NCBI GenBank assembly: GCA_012267385.1
Contig: JAAXGW010000018.1
Coordinates: 1 to 39,104 of the forward strand
Length of the DNA: 39,104 nt
Direction: 5' to 3'
Source of the DNA: OMG group bacterium
Lineage (GTDB): Bacteria > Pseudomonadota > Gammaproteobacteria > Pseudomonadales > Azotimanducaceae
The position numbers and the translations under genes are program-made. This document shows positions 16,795 through 27,522 of this stretch, piece after piece. The notes beneath the pieces are model-generated. The model was not told where the DNA came from and made no database searches. It worked only from the letters and a program-made list of their open reading frames with translations. How positions within the stretch are numbered: position 1 is the stretch's first letter; each line of letters opens with the position of its first letter.

Positions 16795-17727
16795 TTAAAC
16801 GGGCAAGCCTTCCAATGAACCGTTGCATTCCGTTGCACTCTTATCTTCGCGCCTGCGAGCGAGATGCAGTTGTCGCAGGCGTTCTGTCCGGCGTGCACGC
16901 GTCACGGGTGTGAGTTCATCGTGGCAAGCGGAACAACTAATACCTTGCTCATAGTGAGGATGGAGCTTGTCGTTCGGACAGAGGGGACCACCACAAGCTA
17001 AACAGAGTTCCGCAGATCCTTCCAACAGGCTGTCGTTCAGAGCAACGCGCTGGTCAAAAACGAAACACTCTCCCTCCCAGAATGATTCATCTGTGGTTTC
17101 CTCAAGGTACCCTAGGATTCCACGGTCAAGTTGGATAACAGATTTAAAACCCAGTTTGACCATAGACTGTGCGGCTTTTTCACAACGAATGCCACCCGTG
17201 CAATAAATAGCGACTGACTGATCATAGTCGATCTCTGTCTGCTGTTGAAGAAAGTCTTTGAATTCTCGAAAGTTCTGGGTCTCTGGTTGAATAGAGTTTC
17301 GAAATCGACCAAGATCATGTTCGTATTGATTGCGTACGTCGAGCACTATCGTGTCGGTCGCTCGAAGTAAATCATTCCATTGGATTGAGTTCGCCTTCTG
17401 AAGAGCGGGTAGCTTAAAGTCAAAGGGTGTATTGAAGGACACAATTTCGGGGCGAATTTGTACCAAGAGTTTGTCAAAAGGGAGGGTGTCTCGATGAGCG
17501 CGTGAAAGCGTAGGCCTTAACTTCTGCAAGGCGAGACAAGTTTGGATTTGCTCAACGATCGTTTCCAATACTCCAGCGTTTGGATGCGCGAGTGCGGCAT
17601 TAATTCCTTCGGTCGCGAGAACACAGGTACCGAGAACTTCCGACTGGGTGCACACGGCTTCGACGAAGTCACGCGCACGTACGAGTTCCTCGATCTTCGC
17701 GAAGAGATAGAACGATGCAACGTACAT
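16795..17727 (-). CDS. trhO: tRNA uridine 5-hydroxylase TrhO (rhodanese-like, YceA family)
   Basis: It forms ho5U at wobble position 34 of tRNA, an oxygen-dependent route. The N-terminal acylphosphatase-like UPF0176 domain (about 1-100, with GINAALAH) is followed by a rhodanese domain (about 115-215) carrying the catalytic cysteine loop YCTGGIRCEKA. The C-terminal tail has a Cys cluster (LCLACGGPLC and ISCSACHDEL) likely to bind zinc, then a basic Arg-rich end. Length is 310 aa, a little shorter than the E. coli protein, mostly at the N-terminus. It lies 23 nt downstream of bolA. Confidence 0.92.
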   Translation of the reverse strand: MYVASFYLFAKIEELVRARDFVEAVCTQSEVLGTCVLATEGINAALAHPNAGVLETIVEQIQTCLALQKLRPTLSRAHRDTLPFDKLLVQIRPEIVSFNTPFDFKLPALQKANSIQWNDLLRATDTIVLDVRNQYEHDLGRFRNSIQPETQNFREFKDFLQQQTEIDYDQSVAIYCTGGIRCEKAAQSMVKLGFKSVIQLDRGILGYLEETTDESFWEGECFVFDQRVALNDSLLEGSAELCLACGGPLCPNDKLHPHYEQGISCSACHDELTPVTRARRTERLRQLHLARRREDKSATECNGSLEGLPV

Positions 17728-17750
17728 GGGATATTGCTGGGGAATTCGGT

Positions 17751-18071
17751 TTAGGTGGTCTTTTCGCCACCGCGACAGGGCGGAGAATCCGGAATGGACC
17801 CGAACCGTTGCTCCCAGTCTTGGCTGGTGTAGAGATGGAGCGAAAGCGCATGTATCGGTCCAGCTAGTTCTTCTTGCAAGATCTCATTAATCATACGATG
17901 TCGTTGAATCAATCGTAGTCCTTCAAATTTGTCACTGATCATGACAACTTTGAAGTGAGTTTCGGAACCCTTTGGTACGTTGTGTTTACCACTTTCATTA
18001 ACGACTTCTAAATGGGTCGGATCACAAGCAGCCAACTTCGTTTCCAATACTTCCTGTACAGATGTGGTCAT
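17751..18071 (-). CDS. bolA: BolA family protein
   Basis: The core reads GSETHFKVVMISDKFEGL, RHRMIN and GPIHALSLHLYTSQDW, matching BolA proteins that partner with monothiol glutaredoxins in iron-sulfur and redox regulation. Residues HNVP and the conserved His of IHALSL are the likely cluster ligands. At 106 aa it has a short nonconserved tail. Its ATG overlaps the stop of the PP2C gene (ATGA). A link to iron-sulfur enzymes fits the next-but-one gene, ttcA. Confidence 0.9.
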   Translation of the reverse strand: MTTSVQEVLETKLAACDPTHLEVVNESGKHNVPKGSETHFKVVMISDKFEGLRLIQRHRMINEILQEELAGPIHALSLHLYTSQDWEQRFGSIPDSPPCRGGEKTT

Positions 18072-18784
18072 ATTTTTGCAACCACCGTGGTTATGTTGTC
18101 AGTGCTTCCGTGTTTATCGGCCGTTTCCACGAGCATGGATGCAAGGAACCGGAGGTTGTGCGAATGAGCATCCATGACTTCTTGAATTTCGGGATGCGGG
18201 ACGAAATCTGAAATTCCATCACTACAGAGCATCAAACAGTCCCCCGGTTGAAGCTCCGCATTCGTGATCTCGGGTTCTACGGTCTGTTGCGGACCAACGG
18301 AACGGGTAACCAGATTGCGCATAGGAGCGACTTGGGCTTCTTCTGCTGTCATCTCCCCGCGATCTACTTTTTCCTGTACTAGTGAATGATCTTTCGTGAC
18401 TTGCTTGAGTTCTTTTTTACGAAATAGGTAACCACGAGAATCGCCAACATGGCAAAAAGTCGCTAGCAATTCGTCTACGATACAGTATACAATCGTGGTA
18501 CCCATACCTACAAAATCGGAATAGGTCTGCCCTCGATCGAAGACCATAGAGTTGGCATGAATTACGGCTTCAATTAAGTCTTCGGGTTGTAAACTCCGGC
18601 TGTCGTTAATGTCAGCTAGTGTGCTCGAGACTTCGTCAATTGCGATACGCGCGGCAACATGACCAGCACTAGTCCCACCCATTCCGTCAGCTACTGCGAG
18701 AAATCCAAATTCCGGTCGGATGCTGAACACATCCTCGTTTCGGCTTCGGACTCGTCCTACCCATGTCTTACCTCTAGATTCCAC
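18068..18784 (-). CDS. PP2C-type serine/threonine phosphatase (Stp/PrpC-like)
   Basis: A 238-aa PPM-family phosphatase with the ordered metal-binding motifs: SRNEDVF, FLAVADGMGG, GTTIV, FCHVGDSRGYLF, TKDHSLVQEKVDRGEM, SDGISDFV and DNITTVV. It is soluble. It would remove phosphate from Ser/Thr-phosphorylated proteins using Mn or Mg. No protein kinase gene is visible nearby. Start is GTG at 18784 with GGAAA just upstream. It is the first gene of the long minus-strand run and overlaps bolA by 4 nt. The promoter of the whole run should lie in the 186-bp gap toward yaaA. Confidence 0.92.
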   Translation of the reverse strand: MESRGKTWVGRVRSRNEDVFSIRPEFGFLAVADGMGGTSAGHVAARIAIDEVSSTLADINDSRSLQPEDLIEAVIHANSMVFDRGQTYSDFVGMGTTIVYCIVDELLATFCHVGDSRGYLFRKKELKQVTKDHSLVQEKVDRGEMTAEEAQVAPMRNLVTRSVGPQQTVEPEITNAELQPGDCLMLCSDGISDFVPHPEIQEVMDAHSHNLRFLASMLVETADKHGSTDNITTVVAKI

Positions 18785-18970
18785 GAATTTCCATATCCAT
18801 GTATATTGCTAGTGTTTAATGATGTCGTGCGAAAAATTCGTGCTATTGACTGAGAATTTGTCCGAGTTACTCTGCAGCTGAGGTCGCTACACAAAGGATG
18901 AGGAAACTGCGATTTCTGGGTCCAATGTGTACACTGTATGGTAGTAAACCAAATTTATGGGTGCAATTTT
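18785..18970. promoter_or_regulatory. Divergent promoter region between the PP2C run and yaaA
   Basis: This gap separates two divergent transcription units, so it must hold both promoters. For yaaA a weak candidate is TTGACT (18846-18851) with TACTCT 16 nt later (18868-18873). A small palindrome GTGTACAC lies close to yaaA. No operator of a known regulator (for example OxyR) is recognisable by eye. Confidence 0.4.
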
Positions 18971-19756
18971 ATGTTGACGGTGTTATCGCCTTCCAAAAAT
19001 CTAGATTTCAAGACAAAACTGACCACTCGCAAACGCTCCGAACCAACATTTAACGATCGAACTACGGAGCTTATTTCTCAATTACAACAGTTGAGCGCTG
19101 GTAATCTAGCAGAGTTGATGAATATCAGTGACGATTTAGCAGATTTGAACTACAAACGTTATCAGAGTTGGACCGCACCAAACGGAAAACGCCGGCCCGC
19201 GATTCTTTCTTTTCGAGGAGATGTATATTTGGGACTGGGTGCCGAAACCTTCGGAGAAAGAGATCTAACCGCCGCGCAACGTCGCCTTCGAATACTTTCA
19301 GGTCTGTATGGCGTATTACGACCACTAGACGCCATTCAACCATATCGACTGGAAATGGGAACCGATCTACCAAATAGCCATGGAACTGATTTGTATGCGT
19401 ATTGGAACGACGAAATCGCTGAATCTTTAAACTCCGAATTAGCAAAGCATCGGTCGCCCGTGCTAGTAAACGCTGCTTCCAACGAATACTTAAGTGATGA
19501 CCTAGTTCGAAAAGTCAATTATCGAGTTGTGCACTGTAAATTCCTGGAACGACATCGCGAAGACTATCGATTCATGAGTTATTTCGGTAAACGCGCTCGA
19601 GGTCTGTTAGCTAGATTTGTCGTGCTAAATCGAGTGGATAGTCCAAGTCGCTTGCGCGAGTTTAACGCTGAGGGTTATTACTATTCACGCGAGCGTTCGA
19701 CTCGGGATACCTTTGTCTTTCTTCGCGATGATCGACCTCAGCCAAACATTGGATAA
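18971..19756 (+). CDS. yaaA: Peroxide stress response protein YaaA
   Basis: DUF328/YaaA family, about 261 aa. I start at ATG 18971 (MLTVLSPSKNLDF), which matches the conserved family start MLxLLSPAKxLDF; the reading from 18938 adds 11 unconserved residues. Conserved blocks: RPAILSFRGDVYLGL, LSGLYGVLRPLDAIQPYRLEMGT, VNAASNEY, and FNAEGYYYS near the end. The family lowers free iron and limits DNA damage under peroxide. It is followed after 6 nt by the DUF1244 gene. Confidence 0.92.
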   Translation: MLTVLSPSKNLDFKTKLTTRKRSEPTFNDRTTELISQLQQLSAGNLAELMNISDDLADLNYKRYQSWTAPNGKRRPAILSFRGDVYLGLGAETFGERDLTAAQRRLRILSGLYGVLRPLDAIQPYRLEMGTDLPNSHGTDLYAYWNDEIAESLNSELAKHRSPVLVNAASNEYLSDDLVRKVNYRVVHCKFLERHREDYRFMSYFGKRARGLLARFVVLNRVDSPSRLREFNAEGYYYSRERSTRDTFVFLRDDRPQPNIG

Positions 19757-19762
19757 CAACTT

Positions 19763-20065
19763 ATGGATCAACGAAGTACTTCTCGAGACCACATCGAAGC
19801 AGCAGTTTTTCGCAGGCTTGTCGCACACTTGAGAACGCGGTCAGATGTTCAGAACATTGACTTAATGAATCTAGCTGGATTTTGTCGCAATTGTCTATCG
19901 AAGTGGTACGTTTCCGCCAGTTCCGACGCAGGCGAAGCGATCGAATATGAGGATGCCCGAGAACTGATATATGGAATGGGCTACGACGATTGGAAGACAC
20001 TGTATCAGACTGAGCCAACAGCCGAACAACTCGCAAAGTTTCGAGCTAAGGACTCTTCGAACTAA
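19763..20065 (+). CDS. DUF1244 family protein
   Basis: A 100-aa protein with the family hallmark VQNIDLMNLAGFCRNCLSKW, including the CxxC pair, and the later YGMGYDDWKTLYQTEPT. Helical, soluble, of unknown function, and common in Proteobacteria. It lies 6 nt after yaaA and is probably cotranscribed with it. Confidence 0.88.
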   Translation: MDQRSTSRDHIEAAVFRRLVAHLRTRSDVQNIDLMNLAGFCRNCLSKWYVSASSDAGEAIEYEDARELIYGMGYDDWKTLYQTEPTAEQLAKFRAKDSSN

Positions 20066-20147
20066 GTAGCTTCCACAGTATCAAACAGGTAAGCCTTAAA
20101 ATTCTGGCTTTGCGATATCCCTAGGTGAGTCAAGCCAAAATCTGACC

Positions 20148-20915
20148 ATGTCCGACCCTCAAATACACAAAAAAGATGCCCCACAACAGCGTCCTGATCT
20201 CATAACCAGGGTACAGAACATTAAGTGGGGAAGGGCTCTATTTAACTTTTGGCGAGAGTGGCGTGGTTTCTTCGTATTTATAGTGCTCATGTTGCTCTTT
20301 CGTTCGGCAATTGCTGATTGGAACCATGTGCCTTCAGGCAGCATGAACCCGGGTATCATCGCGGGGGATCGAGTCGTGGTCGACAAGATCGCATACGATA
20401 TCCGATGGCCATTTACATTGAATCGCATCAGCCGATGGTCCCATCCTGAACGAGGAGACATTGTGACCTTCCCGAGTCCAGAGGACGATAGGACACTTTT
20501 GATAAAACGTGTTATCGGCGTTGGAGGAGACAAGATTGAACTTCACGATAATCGACTTTTTATAAACAACGTACCGGCCGACTACACCGTATTGGGCGAT
20601 GAAGAAATTAAGAGGTTGCACTTAATCACGGACGACAGAGTTGTGTACGCGCGCGAAGAAATATTGGGTCACAGTAGAGTTATTCAATGGCATCGCAATC
20701 GGCGATCTAGAATCGCAGATTTTGGTCCTGTTACACTTTCTGAAGGCGAGTATTTTATGATGGGCGACAATCGTGATGACAGCAAAGATTCAAGGGCGAT
20801 CGGTGCGATCGAGCGAGATAGAGTCATTGGACGCGCGCATACAATATCCTTTTCGTTCAACTTAGATCGTTATTGGTTACCTCGCTTACGACGATTTTTC
20901 ATATATCTCGAGTAA
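20148..20915 (+). CDS. lepB: Signal peptidase I
   Basis: Cleaves Sec signal peptides at the outer face of the inner membrane. A basic cytoplasmic N-terminus is followed by one membrane helix (FFVFIVLMLLFRSAIADW, about 40-58). The catalytic Ser is in HVPSGSMNPG, the general-base Lys in LLIKRVIGVGGD, and the late box in MMGDNRDDSKDSR. Length is 255 aa. It has a single anchor helix rather than the two of E. coli LepB. It has an 82-bp gap from DUF1244. Confidence 0.92.
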   Translation: MSDPQIHKKDAPQQRPDLITRVQNIKWGRALFNFWREWRGFFVFIVLMLLFRSAIADWNHVPSGSMNPGIIAGDRVVVDKIAYDIRWPFTLNRISRWSHPERGDIVTFPSPEDDRTLLIKRVIGVGGDKIELHDNRLFINNVPADYTVLGDEEIKRLHLITDDRVVYAREEILGHSRVIQWHRNRRSRIADFGPVTLSEGEYFMMGDNRDDSKDSRAIGAIERDRVIGRAHTISFSFNLDRYWLPRLRRFFIYLE

Positions 20916-21037
20916 CGAATGTGTAACTTGACTCATCTTTGTTACTGTATGCTTGAGTACCATCAAACATAAACACATAATGGTTGAAATCGCATAAAAT
21001 CAATCAGTACCTGTCCGCATTTATTTAAGGAATCGAT

Positions 21038-23194
21038 ATGAATAAAAAAATTCTTGCAACACTGAGTTTGGTTTCGTTGATCATCTTCGGAGTTACGGGA
21101 ACTCTGAGTTCATCATCAACGGACGAGGCAACAATCGGGACAATTGATATTGACACCCGACCTGCACCATTAGAGCCAAGAACGGAACACAAGCCGCTTA
21201 CAAAGCAGATCGTAGATCAAGTGAAGTTGAATCACTTTTCTAGGCAGAAACCACTAAATGATGAGGTGTCTGAAATCTTGTTCGAACGTTTCTTGGAGCG
21301 ACTTGATCCGCGAAAGAGTTTTTTCCTGAAGTCTGACATTAAAGAATTCGAACCCCACAAAAAATTGTTTGATGATTATTTAAAGAGCGGAAAACTAGAC
21401 GTTGCGTTTAAGATTTATAACCGTATTCAGAAGCGTCAATTTGATCGATTCACTTGGGTCCTAAAGAGATTAAATAGAGGGATCGGCTCCTTCGATCTGG
21501 AGACTGAAGACGTCTTGCGTTTAGATAGAGACGAACAGGGAACATGGCTGGCGAACAAGTCAGAAGCGAACAAGCTGTGGGAGAAGTACCTAGTCGATGA
21601 AATTATTCGATCGAAGCTAAGTGAGCCCGAAGAGGATCCAATCGAATTTTTAACTAGAAGTTACACTCAAGCTCTCAGTAGAGAAGTACAGACTATGTCT
21701 GAAGACGCGTACTCAGCGTATATGAATTCTTTTGCGACTTATTACGATCCTCACACAGAGTATTTAAATCCGAGAGATTCGGACAATTTTGATATTCAAA
21801 TGTCGTTATCTCTGTTTGGAATTGGAGCGATTCTGCAGCAGGGACAGAATGACGGATACATTCACATAACAGAGTTGATCGACGGGTGTCCTGCAGATCG
21901 AACCGAGGGCGTCGAAAAGGGAGACCGTATCGTCGGCGTGGGACAACGCAAAGATGCTCCAATCATCGATATCAGAGGAAAACGCCTCGATCAAGTTGTT
22001 ACCTTGATCCGTGGTCCAAAGGGTACCACCGTATATTTGGAACTGCTGAGTTCTAAGGACACCGGAAGCGAACGAAAGTTTGTGCAGATAGAACGGGATG
22101 AGTGTAAGATAGAGTCGAGTGCTGCCAAAAAGAAAATCGTCGAACTCGATCCCGATCCAATCACCGGTGAGATTCGAAAAGTCGGAGTCATCGACTTGCC
22201 TTCAATGTATCAGGACTTTGCCGCAAAGAGCCGCGGAGACGAAAATTATCGAAGCGCGACCAAAGATGTTGAGCGGTTAATCAGAGAGTTGAAAAGAGAA
22301 GGTATCGTTGGTCTGATCATTGATTTACGCCGAAACGGTGGCGGTTCACTGGATGAAGCTAACACGCTAACAGGATTGTTTATTAAATTTGGTCCGACGG
22401 TGCAAGTAAAAAATGCTCGCGGCCAAGTGCTCAAATTACGGGATACCGATACTAAAGTTGCATGGAGCGGACCATTAGCAGTTCTTGTCGATCGGAGATC
22501 GGCTTCGGCTTCAGAGATTTTCGCTGGGGCTATTCAAGACTATGGACGCGGGATCGTTCTCGGAAATCGTACTTTTGGTAAGGGTACGGTACAGACTTTG
22601 CAAGAACTATCTCATGGGACGTTGAAGATCACACAGTCCAAATTCTATCGAGTGTCGGGCCAGAGCACGCAAAACAAAGGTGTAGTACCAGACATAGAGT
22701 TTCCAGAACTTATCGATCCGCGGAACGTTGGTGAGAGTAATTACGATGAAGCCTTGAAGTTCGATATTATTGATCGCATTAACAAATCGCACGACCCTTT
22801 AATAGGGACGTTGTTGCCGCGACTAACCGAATTGCATAGGGAACGAATCGCTAATGATGCGGAGTTTAAATTTTACGATGCTATGGAAGAACGTATCAAG
22901 CGGGATCGGGATCGAGACACGCGATCACTCAATTTCGACGAGCGAGAACAGGAGCGCGATGATTACAACGATTGGCGATTGAGCACGCAAAACGCACGCT
23001 TTGTTGCCAGAGGACTGGAACCAGTTAAAACTCTAGATGAATTGAAAGTCACTTTAGACGAAATCGTTGACGAAGAAGAAGAGAATAACGTACCTGATGC
23101 GTTGCTGGTTGAGTCGGCGAAGATCATCATGGACCTTCTCGAATTAGAAGAAGAAGTTGCCGCTTCCAACGAAACGGAAACCACAGGCATCTAA
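21038..23194 (+). CDS. prc: Tail-specific carboxy-terminal protease Prc
   Basis: A 718-aa periplasmic protease with an N-terminal signal sequence ([18 protein letters not shown]). A helical N-terminal domain follows, then a PDZ domain (about 255-345, ending VYLELL), then the S41 catalytic domain: [27 protein letters not shown], the nucleophile region [20 protein letters not shown], and the catalytic Lys in [10 protein letters not shown]-terminal helical domain completes it (from about 600). It trims C-termini of envelope proteins and lipoprotein-linked peptidoglycan hydrolases. AAGGA lies 6 nt before the ATG. Its stop overlaps the convergent nitroreductase stop by 4 nt. Confidence 0.95.
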   Translation: MNKKILATLSLVSLIIFGVTGTLSSSSTDEATIGTIDIDTRPAPLEPRTEHKPLTKQIVDQVKLNHFSRQKPLNDEVSEILFERFLERLDPRKSFFLKSDIKEFEPHKKLFDDYLKSGKLDVAFKIYNRIQKRQFDRFTWVLKRLNRGIGSFDLETEDVLRLDRDEQGTWLANKSEANKLWEKYLVDEIIRSKLSEPEEDPIEFLTRSYTQALSREVQTMSEDAYSAYMNSFATYYDPHTEYLNPRDSDNFDIQMSLSLFGIGAILQQGQNDGYIHITELIDGCPADRTEGVEKGDRIVGVGQRKDAPIIDIRGKRLDQVVTLIRGPKGTTVYLELLSSKDTGSERKFVQIERDECKIESSAAKKKIVELDPDPITGEIRKVGVIDLPSMYQDFAAKSRGDENYRSATKDVERLIRELKREGIVGLIIDLRRNGGGSLDEANTLTGLFIKFGPTVQVKNARGQVLKLRDTDTKVAWSGPLAVLVDRRSASASEIFAGAIQDYGRGIVLGNRTFGKGTVQTLQELSHGTLKITQSKFYRVSGQSTQNKGVVPDIEFPELIDPRNVGESNYDEALKFDIIDRINKSHDPLIGTLLPRLTELHRERIANDAEFKFYDAMEERIKRDRDRDTRSLNFDEREQERDDYNDWRLSTQNARFVARGLEPVKTLDELKVTLDEIVDEEEENNVPDALLVESAKIIMDLLELEEEVAASNETETTGI

Positions 23195-23877
23195 CTCTTT
23201 TGCATCCAGTTGATAACCGTGGTGGTAGTTGGCAATCGCGAGATGTCGGGAACGCGAGCGTCTGGTTTAGGATAACCTACAACCAAAAGGAGGAAAGGCT
23301 TTTCTCGTGAAGGTCGGTCCAAAATCTCATTGAGAAAACCCATGGGGCTCGGTGTGTGCGTAAGCGTTGCTAGCCCGGCATGATGCAAAGCCGCGATGAG
23401 GAATCCACATGCGAGTCCTACGGACTCTGGCATATAGTAGTTTTTGACCTTCTTACCTTGGTCATCCATTCCGAATCGTTCTAAAAACACAACAATTAAC
23501 ACCGGCGCTTCAGTCAGAAATGGTTTGTTTTCGTCGGTTCCCAATGGAGCCAGAGCCGCTAGCCATTCCGCGGTTGCCCGGTGTTCGTAAAACTCGCGTT
23601 CCTCGGCTTCCGCCCCCTCGCGAATTTTTTGTTTGGTTTCTGGGTCGCGAACCACCAAGAATCTCCATGGTTGGCGATTCGCACCGCTTGGCGCGCTAAC
23701 TGCTGTTTTCAGTGCGTTTTCGATGACCTCGTCTGGTACGTGACGACTTTCAAAATCCCTGACTGTGCGACGACTCGAGAGCTCATGCAATAGTTCACGT
23801 GAACGTTGGATCATCTCACGCTCTTCATATTCTTGGAAGTTTAACTTCTTAGTCTTGAATATGCCGTAGTCCCGCAT
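23191..23877 (-). CDS. Nitroreductase-family flavoprotein, iodotyrosine deiodinase (IYD)-like
   Basis: FMN-dependent fold of 228 aa. The FMN-binding N-terminal box is [15 protein letters not shown] and [15 protein letters not shown]. The lid-region segment [20 protein letters not shown] and the late block [18 protein letters not shown] are strongly characteristic of bacterial IYD-like enzymes, which reductively dehalogenate halotyrosines. The actual substrate is an inference. It lies 36 nt downstream of the likely true end of the TonB-dependent receptor gene, so the two may be cotranscribed. Confidence 0.87.
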   Translation of the reverse strand: MRDYGIFKTKKLNFQEYEEREMIQRSRELLHELSSRRTVRDFESRHVPDEVIENALKTAVSAPSGANRQPWRFLVVRDPETKQKIREGAEAEEREFYEHRATAEWLAALAPLGTDENKPFLTEAPVLIVVFLERFGMDDQGKKVKNYYMPESVGLACGFLIAALHHAGLATLTHTPSPMGFLNEILDRPSREKPFLLLVVGYPKPDARVPDISRLPTTTTVINWMQKS

Positions 23878-23913
23878 ACAAAAGAGTCGTCGAATACCGC
23901 GCAGTCGAGGCTA

Positions 23914-26900
23914 TCAGTGCCGATAGTTTAGCGACAGTTTTATGCGTCGTCCCTTCGGATTGTGGTCATCCCGTCGTACGCGAATTCGACATTCGCAAAG
24001 GGTGGCGGTTCATCGGTCAAATTCAAGATTGAAAAAGCGACATTTAATCCAAAACGTTCAAGAAACCATTGCGCTGTGACATCTAGAGTAGTAAATCCTT
24101 CGACTTCGAATTCGCTCACTGGTACCCCGCCATATCCATCGTGTGCCGCATCATCGGTATACGATGAAATGTGATTGACATATGTAGTCACACTCTTTGA
24201 GTTCCACGAGTAAGTGAGGAACATTTGCGACTTCCATTGAGGAATTGGTACGAGTAATGGATTGCCGCCAAAGTTCAATTTACCTGCAGCATCAACACTA
24301 GGACGAATGATCTGTTCTGCGAATTGAAGAGGTTTCAAGTCGTAGCTTAACGTATATGTACCGCTAAAGCCTGCACTAAGTTGGCCGTCAAGATAAGGAA
24401 CCGCCGAAGTGACGTACCAGTCAAAACCGGAAGTTTCGACACCAGGCCAGTTCACAAGTGGAACCTCAACTCTAGTGATGGATCTAGCATCGCATGGGTC
24501 ACTCAGTGTGTCGGAGCGTCCGCTAGCGCAATAGATGAACTCTTGGACTTGGCTTCGAGTACTTGGGTCTGCATAGAGTTCGTCCACGTCGTCGTGGGGA
24601 ATGCTACCGATTACATCTTGAAAGTCATACGACCAGTAGTCAAGTGTTACGTTGATTCCATTCGCTAACGAAGCGATCAAACCTACGTTGAAAGTGTTCG
24701 CGCGTTCAGGATCGAGTGTTTCATCTCCATAGAGATCAACAGGAATCCATGCGCCTACTTGGCTGATATATTGCGTAACCGTGAGCGGGATCCCTTCCAG
24801 TAAATCGTCAACAGATGGAGTCCGGAACGTCGTTTGAAGTGTAGTGCGCAGTGTTAAAGTGTCACTCATTTCCCAGCGAATCGCAATCTTAGGGTCAAGG
24901 CTACTGGCTTCCTCGTACTGTTCAAAGTTTAAAGCAAATTGCGCATTGATCTGATCGCTCAATACGTATGCAAATTCGCCAAATACGCGCTGAACCTGCT
25001 GCTCACTGTCGTATGGGTTGTACGCGTTAATGAAAGTAAACGCTCCAAAATTCCCCGTCAGGCATGATTGGTCACCTAGTACAGGACAAGGATTTAAATG
25101 TAAGTTCCCGTGTTCGTTCGGTTCACCTTCTGCCGTGAAAGATCTGAACTGATATCCTGAAGCATAACTAAGCTTCTCGGAAATTAAGTCGCCGCTGATA
25201 GTCGCGTCAAGCACCAGAAGTGAAGTGCTGTTATCGATGTCTGAGACACTATTCATCCAGTCAATCAATTCCGGTGCATTAGCTTGCGAGGCGTCGTAAG
25301 CGGGATTCTGCCGATCGTAAAAATCTGCCCCAGGTAGTGCAGAATGCACCATTGCGCTACTAAAAGGATTAAGATAAAGACACCCGTCTGTACCTGGCGT
25401 CTTTTGGGTTTCAGCCACCCGCATGCCGGGACCCAAAGATGTATCCGCGACAACTCCTACTCCACAGTTTGGTCCACCATAGCCACGAAAAGCTAAGAAC
25501 AAACGCTCTGTCAGGATAGCTGGTATAGGTACGTTGCCTTGAGATCCCGAGAGCGAGAATGCCAATTCATAAAACGTTGTTTTACCCTCTGGGATTTCGA
25601 GTCTACCTTCGATGGCTCCTGCAAATCGCCAAGTGGTCGACACTCGCTCTGCAGTTCTCGCGAAGTATCCATTACCAAACGGTCGTCCTCGGAAGTACCA
25701 ATTATCGCCACTCTGACACTCTTGACGAAAGTCTGCGCTATACTCTTCGTCAGCACAAAATGCCAATCGATTCGGGTGGTCAGGTCCAATCTCTAGCACA
25801 CCACGATGGAGCAGCGGAAATGGCGGGTGCGACGGTTGAGTTTGCCACTTGGGCATCACCGAGTGTGCCCAGAGTGCTTCTAGGTGGTAGTTCGACGATT
25901 CTCCCAATTTCCCATTCATTTCTGCGAAAATTTTGGAGAATTGCAACTCCTCGATAATGTTGTCGAACGGCTGGTAGTTGAAAATGCAATAGTAAGGATC
26001 AACAGCGGGATGTTCTGGATACCCATTTAGTTCATTGCAATAGGGATCGACTTTACCGCTCCATTGCACATCTCGCAATGCTGCAATTACTTCCGCTCGT
26101 GGTGTTGTCGCGGTATCGATCCCACTTGGAAACCAGAAATAGCCCGGACTGCCTACACTTGACCAAGCAGCGCGCCATGGGTCGACCAATGGTCGTAGTG
26201 CCCAATCTCGATCTTCTGCCTCTAACTCGGCACGTCGTTCATGTTCAAACGATATTGCGAAATCTCCCAAGTCACCGAGCGAACCGCCATAAATCGCATT
26301 AAAAATCATATCTTGGGCGCTGTCGAAACTGTCGACTGCGACTGACGTTTCAAATCCTCTGAAGGATCGACGAGTGACAAAGTTCGCAATCCCACCAATT
26401 GCATCCGAACCGTATATCGCGCTGGCTCCCTCTTTGAGAATTTCAACGCGTTCGATTGCTACACTCGGGAGTACGCTCAGATCGACGAACCGCCCACCGA
26501 CCAATCGGGCCGGAAGATATGTTTGACGTTTACCGTTGAACAAAACCAACGTCCGAGAAGCTCCTAGGCCACGAAGGTTTACATTCGACACTGATTCCGG
26601 CACTGCTGCCGGTAAGCTGGAGTTATACCAACCTGATCTCTCCCCAGCGACACCGTTGCTTCCACCGAGATTTTTTATAAGGTCTACGACAAATGGAGCT
26701 CCCTGACTTTCGTACGTGCTGCGATCGATAATAGTGACGGCGTGGGAAGCATCAATGGGTGTGCCTCGTATCACCGAGCCCACCACGACTACTTCTTCTA
26801 ATTCGTCATCTTCCGTAGCTTGGGCTTCGGCTTGTGCTCCAAGAAAAACACAGCCGAATATAACCGTTAGATGGACCGAGTACTTGATTCTTCGACCCAC

Positions 26901-26921
26901 ATCAAAGGTGCAGTTCAACAT
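23914..26921 (-). CDS. TonB-dependent outer-membrane receptor with a C-terminal frameshift
   Basis: It carries a signal peptide (VHLTVIFGCVFLGAQAEA), a TonB-box region (ELEEVVVVGSVIR), a plug domain (about 45-200: NVNLRGLGASRTLVLFNGKR, VERVEILKEGASAIYGSDAIGG) and a beta-barrel to the end. The ligand is unknown; the plug style resembles receptors for organic substrates. In the frame as given, the protein ends at 23940 with TTIRRDDA, which is not a barrel end. One frame over, the same DNA reads DHNPKGRRIKLSLNYRH and stops at 23914: a normal last strand ending in an aromatic/His residue. A single missing base near 23966 explains this. Start ATG 26921 has GAGG 8 nt upstream. Confidence 0.88.
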
Positions 26922-27171
26922 ACTTTGGACCTCAATTGTGGTGGAACCTCTATTTTATTAACACGCTCAGAAGCAGTGTGCAAGGGTTAGAAGGCAGCTA
27001 CAGCAACTACTGAAGCACTGAGACTCGACCGAAAAGAGAGTCATTGCTAGTAATAACGACGAACGATCGAGTTAGAGACGTTCCATCGGATTAATTTTTG
27101 ACGACGCGACACTCGTGCGCCGGTTGGCAGTACTTAAAATCAGATTCTTTGAAATTCGCTAGGAACGACTA
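26922..27171. promoter_or_regulatory. Divergent gap between the receptor gene and a small membrane-protein gene
   Basis: About 250 bp, no ORF. It must carry the receptor promoter. I see no Fur-box-like GATAATGATTATC sequence, so iron control is not supported by eye. Confidence 0.35.
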
Positions 27172-27522
27172 GTGCGAAAATTAGGATGGCAAATGGCTCG
27201 CGCTGCAGGTGTGCTTGCCATAATTCGCACGGTCATAACACTGATTTTGAATTTCAATGATCTTTCGGATTGGATAACCATCTATAAATTCTTCGGAGTT
27301 GCGACCGCGTCCTTAGCGATCATTTTGCTCGCAACTATCGCCTCAAAATCAAAAAGCTGGGTTTACGCTACTCTCATAATCTTATGCTCCGTCATAGGAA
27401 TTCATTTTGGAGACTGGCTAATCCGCTTGTTTCTAACGGGAAGTTTACTAGGTGGAACTGTGTTGGCATACGAGCAATACAAGCAAACGTTCAGTGAAAC
27501 TAAGGAAACTACCGACCGGTAA
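27172..27522 (+). CDS. Small polytopic membrane protein of unknown function (116 aa)
   Basis: GTG start with AGGA 7 nt upstream. About four hydrophobic segments: AAGVLAIIRTVITLIL, FFGVATASLAIILLATIA, WVYATLIILCSVIGIHFG and LIRLFLTGSLLGGTVLAY, with a basic N-terminus and a polar Glu/Thr-rich C-terminal tail. I recognise no family. It stands alone on the plus strand between the receptor and the thrS fragment. Confidence 0.55.
   Translation: MRKLGWQMARAAGVLAIIRTVITLILNFNDLSDWITIYKFFGVATASLAIILLATIASKSKSWVYATLIILCSVIGIHFGDWLIRLFLTGSLLGGTVLAYEQYKQTFSETKETTDR

Noticed and set aside
20920-20950. TTGACT ... TATGCT as the prc promoter
   Set aside because: The spacing is only 14 nt, too short for a confident sigma-70 promoter call.
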